A DNA stretch of 7,530 bases. It comes from JBLHHI01 sp047614125 (GTDB lineage Bacteria > Bacteroidota > Bacteroidia > NS11-12g > UBA9320). Numbering within the stretch: the stretch's first letter is position 1; each line of letters begins with the position of its first letter. The position numbers were made by a program, and so were the translations under genes. The stretch lies in assembly GCA_047614125.1 (NCBI GenBank), contig JBLHHI010000143.1, positions 1-7,530 on the forward strand, in the 5' to 3' direction. Below are positions 1 to 5,973 of this stretch, one piece after another. The notes beneath the pieces are model-generated. The model searched no databases. It was given only the letters and a program-made list of their open reading frames with translations, and was not told the DNA's origin.

Positions 1-18
1 ACATAGATAACGCGGCGT

Positions 19-45
19 AACCGTTCCGAACCGTTAGGAACGTTT
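19..45. repeat. Short inverted repeat (hairpin)
   Basis: Arms 19-27 (AACCGTTCC) and 37-45 (GGAACGTTT) pair over nine positions with one mismatch around a nine-base loop. There is no T-run after the stem on either strand, so a terminator is not supported. It lies just before the first copy of the AACCTGAGTTCGA repeat and may be part of the same decayed element. Function is unknown. Confidence 0.35.
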
Positions 46-50
46 CTTAA

Positions 51-93
51 AACCTGAGTTCGAGTAATTTTTACGATGAAAATCGCTTTTCAC
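51..93 (+). repeat. AACCTGAGTTCGA repeat, copy 1
   Basis: The core AACCTGAGTTCGA is shared exactly with copies 2, 3 and 4. Aligned without gaps to the reverse complement of copy 3 (353-395), I count 32 identities over 43 positions, so similarity extends past the core. Copies 1 and 2 point right while 3, 4 and 5 point left, as terminal inverted repeats of small mobile elements would. The family is not identified. Confidence 0.6.
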
Positions 94-127
94 AAGTGAA
101 ATGCGAGCTTTTGTATAAAACCCTATT

Positions 128-168
128 AACCTGAGTTCGATTCATATTTGCAGGTTCAGATTTTTATA
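128..168 (+). repeat. AACCTGAGTTCGA repeat, copy 2
   Basis: This copy begins with the 15-base core AACCTGAGTTCGATT. Aligned ungapped to the reverse complement of copy 4 (465-505), I count 33 identities over 41 positions. With one gap it also matches copy 3 over about 31 positions. It is a plausible left terminal repeat of a 378-bp element (128-505), or of a 268-bp one (128-395). No transposase is recognisable between the ends. Confidence 0.6.
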
Positions 169-220
169 AAATTGTATAGTCGAAGCGTCCTGTTTGTAGG
201 TTTACCGGGGTAACCCAAGA

Positions 221-298
221 ATGGATAATGAAGACTATGCGGCTTTATTAAAAAGCAAATTTCTCATTTCCACTTGGCAACAGCAATCTACGTCATAA
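221..298 (+). other. Possible 25-aa reading frame, unrecognised
   Basis: An ATG at 221 opens a 25-codon frame (MDNEDYAALL at the N terminus) ending in TAA at 296-298. The frame is open back to 200, where a TAG precedes it. Nine bases after the stop comes the hairpin with a T-run at 308-327. The peptide has a protein-like composition but matches no family I know. It lies between inverted repeat copies, so it could be the tail of a decayed transposase. It may equally be chance. Confidence 0.15.
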
Positions 299-307
299 AA
301 ATCGTTC

Positions 308-327
308 AAAATAGCCCGCTATTTTTT
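308..327 (+). terminator. Small hairpin with T-run, probable terminator
   Basis: AAAATAGC at 308-315 and GCTATTTT at 318-325 are perfect complements around a two-base centre, effectively a seven-pair stem with a four-base loop. The plus strand continues into six Ts (322-327). The shape is that of a weak rho-independent terminator reading left to right. The only frame just upstream is the unrecognised one at 221-298. Confidence 0.45.
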
Positions 328-352
328 CACAATTTTCATTCGCATCTCTCCA

Positions 353-395
353 TTGACAAGCGTTCTGAACCGCAAGGATTAATCGAACTCAGGTT
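353..395 (-). repeat. AACCTGAGTTCGA repeat, copy 3 (inverted)
   Basis: The reverse complement starts AACCTGAGTTCGATTAAT and is identical to copy 4 for its first 19 bases (377-395 versus 487-505). The inner part resembles both copy 1 (ungapped) and copy 2 (one gap). It would be the right terminal repeat of an element starting at copy 1 or copy 2. Confidence 0.6.
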
Positions 396-417
396 ATTAG
401 CTTCGTTGAAAGCAGTC

Positions 418-435
418 GGTTTATAACTATAAACC
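418..435. repeat. 18-bp perfect palindrome
   Basis: GGTTTATA (418-425) and TATAAACC (428-435) are perfect complements around AC. It lies between repeat copies 3 and 4. It could be a protein-binding dyad or a structural hairpin inside a mobile-element remnant. No T-run follows, so a terminator is unlikely. Confidence 0.4.
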
Positions 436-464
436 TTCCTGTTTTCGCCTCACTACTTGGCCTC

Positions 465-505
465 TATCCAAATCTGAATTTTAAAAGATTAATCGAACTC
501 AGGTT
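465..505 (-). repeat. AACCTGAGTTCGA repeat, copy 4 (inverted)
   Basis: The reverse complement shares 19 bases exactly with copy 3 at its outer end and pairs best with copy 2 further inward. It gives the right end of a possible 128-505 element that interleaves with the 51-395 pair. Interleaving points to nested or successive insertion, or to partial duplication of the repeat. Confidence 0.6.
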
Positions 506-570
506 TTGATATTAAATGGCAGAATAAAGCAACTGCAATTATTTAATGTAGACTACTAAATAATTTTTCA

Positions 571-605
571 AAAAGCCTGCTTGGGTCAAAACCAAGCAGG
601 CTTTT
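571..605. terminator. Strong rho-independent terminator, bidirectional
   Basis: A perfect 14-bp stem (571-584 with 592-605) encloses a seven-base loop (GTCAAAA). The core GCCTGCTTGG pairs with CCAAGCAGGC, flanked by As on the left and Ts on the right, so it can end transcripts in either direction. No defensible gene lies immediately on its left within the window, and the operon beginning at 901 reads away from it. It may be a leftover of a gene lost upstream, the end of a small untranslated RNA, or an insulator between the repeat region and the operon. Confidence 0.85.
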
Positions 606-701
606 ATATGGGAAAAAGAATGTACGCAACCAACAAACTAAATGCACCAGGGACCAACTAGAACCAGATGAATAAGAAAATTTTGAACTGTTTTTCATAG
701 A

Positions 702-718
702 GTAATCGCACTCAGGTA
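702..718 (-). repeat. Degenerate repeat, copy 5 (inverted)
   Basis: The reverse complement reads TACCTGAGTGCGATTAC, matching the repeat core with one internal substitution (G for T in GAGTTCG) and a changed first base. Similarity fades outside this stretch. It sits downstream of the strong terminator at 571-605 and is the copy nearest the operon. It may be the decayed end of an older insertion. Confidence 0.45.
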
Positions 719-740
719 ATAAAGGAGAAAAGAGAAGTGT

Positions 741-797
741 ATGACAAAAAACAATAGCCTTAAATTAAGAAAAAAGTCTAATTTAGAATGGCACTAA
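741..797 (+). other. Possible 18-aa leader reading frame
   Basis: An ATG at 741 opens an 18-codon, lysine-rich frame (starting MTKNNSLKLR) ending in TAA at 795-797. AGGAG at 724-728 lies upstream but is further from the ATG than a usual ribosome binding site. A GC-rich hairpin follows at 801-824. The layout resembles a leader peptide plus hairpin, but there is no run of one regulatory codon, and the frame is short enough to occur by chance. Confidence 0.15.
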
Positions 798-800
798 AAA

Positions 801-824
801 TGGGGTGCTTACACACCCACCCCA
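801..824 (+). promoter_or_regulatory. GC-rich hairpin in the operon leader
   Basis: TGGGGTG (801-807) pairs perfectly with CACCCCA (818-824) around a ten-base loop. Part of the loop (CACCC at 814-818) could pair alternatively with GGGTG, giving two competing folds. No U-run follows, so it is not a standard terminator. It lies 76 bases before the first gene's ATG and could act in the 5' untranslated region if the promoter is upstream of it. Confidence 0.35.
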
Positions 825-867
825 ACAATCCTCGCACGATTTAACCAATTCGTAAGGTTTCAATGGC

Positions 868-886
868 TGCAATATTTAATATTGCA
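868..886. promoter_or_regulatory. 19-bp perfect palindrome, candidate operator
   Basis: TGCAATATT (868-876) and AATATTGCA (878-886) are perfect complements around a single T. The dyad ends 14 bases before the ATG of the first gene. Its size and symmetry suit a dimeric helix-turn-helix repressor; in RNA it would form a hairpin next to the initiation region and might limit ribosome access. No regulator gene is in the window, so both readings are inferences. Confidence 0.4.
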
Positions 887-900
887 ATTCAAAGAAACGC

Positions 901-1662
901 ATGGACATTAAAAAATGGGCTCAAAAGTTGGATGCCGCTGCGATGCAGGCAACGCCAATTGAGCAAATCAGCACAGAAATACAATATTCGGAAGATCAAG
1001 CCTACCAAATCCAGCTCGCTTCCATGCAAGAGCGATATGGTCGGGGCGATGAATTAATTGGTCTTAAGCTTGGTTTTACAAGCTATGCCAAGATGGAGCA
1101 AATGGGCGTTCACGATATGATTTGGGGCAGACTAACCCAGAACATGTTGGTAGAGAATGGAGGGAGTATTGACCTTTCCAACTTCATACACCCAAGAGCC
1201 GAGCCGGAGATTTGTTTTAAGCTGAGCAAAGACCTCGATCGAGAAATAACGTTAGAAGAAGCGCCCGATTTTGTGGAGGGAGTTGCGGCAGCCATTGAAA
1301 TAATTGATTCTAGATATCAAAATTTTAAATTTTCATTGGAAGACGTAGTGGCCGACAATTGCTCTTCTTCTGCCTTTGTAGTGGGTACTTGGCATAAACC
1401 GGATACGAATATTCAAAACCTTTTAATGCAACTCTTGTTTGATGAAGAAGAAGTGGCCAAAGGTTCATCAAATGATATTTTAGGAAACCCGTGGTTGTCG
1501 GTTGTAAACGCCGCCAGATTGGCCAAAAAGTACGATCAACCCTTTGTGAAAGGATCCTATTTAATGGCTGGCGCATCCACACCTGCAATATTTATTAAGC
1601 CCAAAACTGAGGTGATTGCGAAGGTTGAAGGATTTTCCGTCGTCTCATTTAACGTAAACTAA
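901..1662 (+). CDS. 2-keto-4-pentenoate hydratase / 4-oxalocrotonate decarboxylase family
   Basis: A 253-aa cytosolic enzyme, close to the usual 260 aa of this branch of the fumarylacetoacetase superfamily. These Mg2+/Mn2+-dependent enzymes act late in meta-cleavage degradation of aromatics, hydrating 2-hydroxypentadienoate or decarboxylating 2-oxo-3-hexenedioate. Visible family features are GLKLG (54-58), the metal-ligand pair E101-P-E103 with E133 as likely third ligand, VADN (150-153), LGNP (194-197) and a C-terminal MAGAS turn (222-226). The stretch AKMEQMGV (63-70) followed by WGRLT leans toward the decarboxylase (DmpH/XylI-like) over the hydratase (DmpE/MhpD-like), but I cannot separate them firmly. 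The ATG at 901 is the only ATG start after the in-frame TAA at 877-879. No other pathway enzyme is nearby, and an efflux operon follows after 30 bases. Confidence 0.88.
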   Translation: MDIKKWAQKLDAAAMQATPIEQISTEIQYSEDQAYQIQLASMQERYGRGDELIGLKLGFTSYAKMEQMGVHDMIWGRLTQNMLVENGGSIDLSNFIHPRAEPEICFKLSKDLDREITLEEAPDFVEGVAAAIEIIDSRYQNFKFSLEDVVADNCSSSAFVVGTWHKPDTNIQNLLMQLLFDEEEVAKGSSNDILGNPWLSVVNAARLAKKYDQPFVKGSYLMAGASTPAIFIKPKTEVIAKVEGFSVVSFNVN

Positions 1663-1692
1663 AATCAAATCGAAACGTAAGAGTTAGTGGAA

Positions 1693-2811
1693 ATGAAAGC
1701 TGCAGTAATCCGAAATCGAAGCATCCTAATAGGACTCTTCGTACTTTTTTTAGGGGTGATGGGTCAAAAGTGTATGTCGGGGATGGCCAAACCTCAAAGC
1801 CCCAAGTCGAGTTTCCGAATGGTAAACGTTTTAACGAAAACCGCGGTGGTTACCAACCATGCAGTTCTCGTTGAATTGAGTGGCCGGCTGGTGGCTAAAA
1901 ACCGAATTGATCTTTTTTCGGAAGTTTCTGGGGTATTAAATTCAAGAAATTTTAGAGCGGGCAATCGGTATCAAAGCGGGCAAGTAATTGCGTCCATCGA
2001 TAAAACGGAGCTCATGGCTAACATACAAGCCCAAAAAAGTCAATTGCTCAACAGCATTTCACAGATTTTGCCGGATCTAAGCATTGATTATCCAAGCGAG
2101 TTGGAAAAGTGGAAGGCCTATCATGCCGAAGTACGTTTCGACAAAACCACACCAACCTTGCCCGAAGTAACCAACGCAAAACTCAAGGTATTTCTATCTT
2201 CAAAAAATGTTTATACCACTTATTTTGGATTGAAATCGAGCGAGGAACGATTGCAGAAGTACAGTATTAACGCACCTTTTTCGGGGGTTTTAAGCGCTAC
2301 AGAAATCACTTCAGGTGCGTTGGTTCGAGCTGGCCAAAAGCTGGGCACCTTCATTCAACCCAATGTTTTCGAATTGGAAGCATCCGTTGCGCTCGACGAT
2401 CTTAAATACCTTACCCTGGGAGTTGAAGTTGAATTAGCCGGAGATGGCGATGAAAAATATCGGGGAAAGATTCTGCGCATCAACCCCGCCATCGATCCAG
2501 GTACTCAAACCGTTACTGTTTACATCGAAGTGAATAATACCACCTTAAAGGAAGGTCAGTATTTAACGGCGTCTGTTCGAGGTTCCGTTCTTCAAGATGT
2601 GGTTGAAGTGCCTAGAAATCAGTTAATTGAAGAGTCGTTTGTATACACCGTTGTTAATGACACTGTCTTAGAAAAAACGCCTATTGAGGTGGTGTACAAT
2701 GGTAAAACCAACGCCTATGTGACAGGGTTGGATGGAAATAAAATTTTGGTAAATCAAGTGTTGAGTAACGCGTACGAAGGCATGATAGTAAAAGCGATAA
2801 CATCCAAATAA
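1693..2811 (+). CDS. RND efflux periplasmic adaptor subunit (membrane fusion protein)
   Basis: A 372-aa adaptor of the HlyD/AcrA type, which bridges the inner-membrane permease and the outer-membrane channel in the periplasm. An N-terminal basic stretch and hydrophobic segment (about 10-24) act as signal or anchor. A cysteine follows at residue 27, but its preceding residues (GQK) do not make a normal lipobox. The split biotinyl-lipoyl half-motifs are GVLNSRNFRAGNRYQSGQ (80-97) and INAPFSGVLSATEITSG (192-208), separated by a short alpha-hairpin. A beta-barrel segment (about 225-300, with INPAIDPGTQTV) and a membrane-proximal domain follow. I chose the ATG at 1693; a GTG at 1687 would add two residues. 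The gap to the hydratase is 30 bases, and the permease begins six bases after the stop, so the genes are almost certainly cotranscribed. Pump substrate cannot be told from sequence. Confidence 0.92.
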   Translation: MKAAVIRNRSILIGLFVLFLGVMGQKCMSGMAKPQSPKSSFRMVNVLTKTAVVTNHAVLVELSGRLVAKNRIDLFSEVSGVLNSRNFRAGNRYQSGQVIASIDKTELMANIQAQKSQLLNSISQILPDLSIDYPSELEKWKAYHAEVRFDKTTPTLPEVTNAKLKVFLSSKNVYTTYFGLKSSEERLQKYSINAPFSGVLSATEITSGALVRAGQKLGTFIQPNVFELEASVALDDLKYLTLGVEVELAGDGDEKYRGKILRINPAIDPGTQTVTVYIEVNNTTLKEGQYLTASVRGSVLQDVVEVPRNQLIEESFVYTVVNDTVLEKTPIEVVYNGKTNAYVTGLDGNKILVNQVLSNAYEGMIVKAITSK

Positions 2812-2817
2812 ACCCAC

Positions 2818-5800
2818 TTGAAAAAGCTGATTTCATACTTCATAAAGTACCCCATTGCTGCCAATACAATGATGTTGGCCATCATCATTTTTGGGTTTGC
2901 ATCGTATTTTAAAATCACGTCCAGTTTTTTTCCATTGGTCGAAAATCGAATCATTAACGTTGTTTTAGTCTACCCCGGTTCTTCGCCTGAAGAGATTGAA
3001 GAAGGTGTGGTTATTAAGATTGAAGAGCAACTGAAGGGAGTTACTGGAGTTGAACGAATAACCTCTAAGAGTGAGGAGAATAAGGCAAACATCTTAGTTG
3101 AAGTTGAAAAAGGATACAATACCAGCACGGCTCTCGAAGACGTTCAAAATGCGGTTAACGGAATAAACTCATTTCCAACGGGTCTGGAACGTCCAATTGT
3201 TGTTCTAGGCGAGAACGTCAACTTTACCATATCTTATGCACTTTCTTCCAATAAGGCCGAATTAAAAACGCTCAAGGCATTTGCCCGACAAGTAGAATCG
3301 GATCTCTTATCACACGATGGAATTTCGAAGGTTGAGCTCAAAGGATTTCCAGAAGAAGAAATCGAAATTGCCTTGGATGAAGATGCACTCAAAGCCTATA
3401 ATTTAAGTTTTCAAGTCGTAGCCGCGGCCGTAAGGTCCTCCAACATTGATATTACGGGTGGTACCCTAAAAACGCAAGAAGAAGAACTGCTCATTCGCGG
3501 ACGAAACAAGAGTTATACGGCACTTGAATTGGAAAATACCGTCATAAAGGCGCAAGCCGATGGAACTGTAATCCGGTTAAAGGATGTGGCAAATGTTGTA
3601 GACCAATGGGTCGACAATCCGCAAAAAAGTGTTGTAAACAACAACTTGGCCGTAGAAGTTGCGGTGAGCAGTACCGACAATCAGAACTTGCTTGATAATG
3701 CCGCCTATGCTCGGTTGTATTTCGAAGATTTTAATAAAACAAATAACACGGTTAAAGCCACTTTGATTAAAGATCAGAGCATAACCCTAACAGAACGACG
3801 TGATTTATTGGTGAACAATGGTCTGATCGGCATGTTCTTAGTTCTCATTCTACTGGCCTTGTTCTTAAACATTCGGGTGGCGTTTTGGGTAGCGGTGGGC
3901 ATTCCCATTTCATTTTTTGGAATGGTCGTATTGGCCGCTTATTACGGCGTTACAATCAACGTAATCTCATTGTTTGGGATGATCATTGTTTTGGGTATTT
4001 TGGTGGATGACGGCATCGTTATTGCCGAAAATATTTACCATCATTACGAACAGGGCAAATCGGCCATTCGAGCGGCAATTGATGGAACCATGGAAGTAAT
4101 CACCGCAGTTATTTCAGCCATTTTAACAACGATTATTGCCTTTTCTTTCTTTTTTATGGTGGATGGCAGGGCTGGAGATTTTTTCTCGGAGCTGTCGTTT
4201 GTGGTAATAGCCACCTTAGCCGTTTCGCTCATTGAAGCCTTGATCATTCTTCCAAGCCACATGGCGCATTCCAAAGCGCTTAAGGCCGGAGTTAAAAACA
4301 AGAATAAACTGGAACGCCTCACCGATCGGATGATGTTCTTTTTGCGCGACAAGTTTTACGCGCCCATCTTGCGATTTACGCTCAACAACAACTTTTTAAC
4401 CTTGGCCATCATTCTGGCAACGTTCTTAATAACCATTGGCGCCTTTCAGGGCAAGATCATTAAAACAACATTTTTCCCGCCCATCGAACGAGATGACATA
4501 ACCGTTGCGGTGAACATGCCCTCCGGAACCAGAGAGCATGTAACGGAAGAAAAACTCTTACAAATTGAAGACGCGGCTCGAACGGTTAATGAGTTTTTCA
4601 AAAAGCAACGAGGCGATTCGCAACAAGTGGTTATAAACATGGTGCGAAGAGTTGGTCCTCAAACATATACTGGCAACGTAGACATAACCTTACTTCGAGG
4701 AGAAGAACGACTCATTCCGGCTTACGTGATCGAAAATAAGCTGCGTGAGGTAACGGGTATTATTGCCGGTGCAGAAAAGGTTACTTTTGGTTCCGGAACT
4801 CCCTTTGGTAAACCCGTTTCCATTACCTTGCTCAGTCACGATTACAACCAGCTCAATAGGGCAAAGGAAGAGGTTAAATCAGCCATGCTAAAGCTTTCTG
4901 ATTTGAAGGATGTGGTTGAGAACATTCAGCCGGGTCCACAAGAAATCCAACTAAAATTAAAAGATAAGGCCCATCTGCTCGGTTTGAATGAAGCGATAAT
5001 TTTAGGTCAAATACGTCAAGGTTTCTTTGGATTGGAAGTTCAACGATTGCAACGCGGCATTGACGAAGTAAAAGTTTGGGTGCGCTATAAGAAGTCGGAA
5101 CGATCTTCGATCCGAAACTTACAAGACATGCGCATTCGTACGGCTGATGGGTCTTCGTATCCTTTACGAGAATTGGCCGACTACCGAATGAGCAGGGGAG
5201 TAATCAGCATCAATCACTTAAATGGTCAACGCGAACAGACCGTGGAGGCCGATGTACTTGGGCCACAGGTAAGTGCACCAACGGTAATTGCAGATCTTCA
5301 GGAGAATTACATGCCCTCCATTCTTGCCAAATACGGCGGAGTAACGGCCTTGTACGAAGGCCAAAACAGAGAGGCGGCAAAAACACAGAAATCGGCTAAA
5401 ACGGCCTTGCCATTGGTCTTAATTCTCATTGTAATTGTAATCACCTTTACCTTCCGATCCATTGGGCAAACCATGGTTATATTCATGCTCATTCCATTTA
5501 GTTTGGTTGGAGTGGCTTGGGGGCACTATGTACACGACGTGCAGGTGAGCATACTTTCGTTTTTGGGAATTGTTGCGCTCATTGGAATAATAGTCAACGA
5601 TTCGTTGGTGTTGGTTACCAAGTTGAATGCCAGTTTAAAGGAAGGGACTTCATTTAAAGAAGCAGTATATCAAGCAGGTTATTCGAGGTTTAGAGCCATC
5701 TTCCTCACCTCGGCAACTACCATAGCCGGTTTGGCGCCAATCATTGCTGAAAAGAGCTTTCAAGCCCAGTTTTTAAAACCTATGGCAATTGCCGTTGCCT

Positions 5801-5973
5801 ACGGAATAGCGATGGCAACCGTATTAACATTAATTATGTTGCCAGTTATGTTGGTGGTTTGGAGCAAGATTAAACTTTTGGCACACCGAGTTTGGCACAA
5901 TGAAAGTATAAATCCGGAAGCATTAGAACCGGCCGTAATTGAAAAAGAAGCAGAACACGATGACTTTGAATAG
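2818..5973 (+). CDS. RND family efflux permease, inner membrane
   Basis: A 1051-aa permease, the usual length for AcrB-type transporters, which use the proton gradient to drive efflux. It shows TM1 (about 11-33), a first large periplasmic loop, a TM2-6 block (about 333-480), an intermediate membrane segment near 526-543, a second periplasmic loop (about 550-860) and a TM8-12 block (about 862-1018). TM4 carries the proton-relay acids D397-D398 in GILVDDGIVIAEN. In TM10 the position of the AcrB relay lysine is N927, followed by D928 (IIVNDSLVLV). Many RND permeases outside the AcrB group have this VNDS form, so activity is still expected. The start is a TTG at 2818: the preceding in-frame codons are only CAC, ACC and the adaptor's own TAA, and the next ATG (2869) would cut off the start of TM1. 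The last 14 bases overlap the outer-membrane gene. Confidence 0.95.
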   Translation: MKKLISYFIKYPIAANTMMLAIIIFGFASYFKITSSFFPLVENRIINVVLVYPGSSPEEIEEGVVIKIEEQLKGVTGVERITSKSEENKANILVEVEKGYNTSTALEDVQNAVNGINSFPTGLERPIVVLGENVNFTISYALSSNKAELKTLKAFARQVESDLLSHDGISKVELKGFPEEEIEIALDEDALKAYNLSFQVVAAAVRSSNIDITGGTLKTQEEELLIRGRNKSYTALELENTVIKAQADGTVIRLKDVANVVDQWVDNPQKSVVNNNLAVEVAVSSTDNQNLLDNAAYARLYFEDFNKTNNTVKATLIKDQSITLTERRDLLVNNGLIGMFLVLILLALFLNIRVAFWVAVGIPISFFGMVVLAAYYGVTINVISLFGMIIVLGILVDDGIVIAENIYHHYEQGKSAIRAAIDGTMEVITAVISAILTTIIAFSFFFMVDGRAGDFFSELSFVVIATLAVSLIEALIILPSHMAHSKALKAGVKNKNKLERLTDRMMFFLRDKFYAPILRFTLNNNFLTLAIILATFLITIGAFQGKIIKTTFFPPIERDDITVAVNMPSGTREHVTEEKLLQIEDAARTVNEFFKKQRGDSQQVVINMVRRVGPQTYTGNVDITLLRGEERLIPAYVIENKLREVTGIIAGAEKVTFGSGTPFGKPVSITLLSHDYNQLNRAKEEVKSAMLKLSDLKDVVENIQPGPQEIQLKLKDKAHLLGLNEAIILGQIRQGFFGLEVQRLQRGIDEVKVWVRYKKSERSSIRNLQDMRIRTADGSSYPLRELADYRMSRGVISINHLNGQREQTVEADVLGPQVSAPTVIADLQENYMPSILAKYGGVTALYEGQNREAAKTQKSAKTALPLVLILIVIVITFTFRSIGQTMVIFMLIPFSLVGVAWGHYVHDVQVSILSFLGIVALIGIIVNDSLVLVTKLNASLKEGTSFKEAVYQAGYSRFRAIFLTSATTIAGLAPIIAEKSFQAQFLKPMAIAVAYGIAMATVLTLIMLPVMLVVWSKIKLLAHRVWHNESINPEALEPAVIEKEAEHDDFE

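Larger units (their letters stand above)
1..900. other. Gene-free, repeat-rich left flank
   Basis: No open reading frame here has the length or family resemblance of a real gene. The stretch holds five copies of a short repeat (51, 128, 381, 491 and 702), a hairpin at 19-45, a terminator-like hairpin at 308-327, a palindrome at 418-435, a strong terminator at 571-605, a hairpin at 801-824 and a palindrome at 868-886. Tiny ATG-initiated reading frames occur at 221-298 (25 aa), 608-661 (17 aa) and 741-797 (18 aa), and none is recognisable. The mixture of inverted repeats and fragments suggests a degraded mobile-element landing zone. I found no convincing Bacteroidota-type promoter (TTTG near -33, TAnnTTTG near -7) by eye. 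The closest match is TAATTTAG around 780, which lacks an upstream partner. Confidence 0.6.

Noticed and set aside
128..152. GTTCGATTC in repeat copy 2 matches the T-loop consensus of tRNA.
   Set aside because: The flanking bases do not form a T stem and no cloverleaf or acceptor arm can be built. The match is part of the repeat core.
293..388. A minus-strand frame of about 31 codons with a protein-like composition (contains CEKIAGYFERFL).
   Set aside because: It has no start codon, a stop lies just upstream inside the repeat core, and part of its apparent coding pattern comes from the hairpin at 308-327.
608..661. A 17-codon frame after the strong terminator.
   Set aside because: It is very short, starts three bases after the terminator stem, and has no ribosome binding site, homology or context.
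51..718. Repeated short motif considered as a CRISPR array.
   Set aside because: The copies are in opposite orientations, unevenly spaced (77 to over 200 bases) and diverge quickly, with no cas genes in view.
863..1057. A 64-codon plus-strand frame starting before the hydratase.
   Set aside because: It overlaps the hydratase in another frame, and its peptide resembles no family, while the hydratase frame has clear family motifs.
4044..4352. A 102-codon minus-strand frame inside the permease gene.
   Set aside because: It is antisense to the conserved membrane region of a well-recognised permease and has no family resemblance. The same holds for the other minus-strand frames within the operon.
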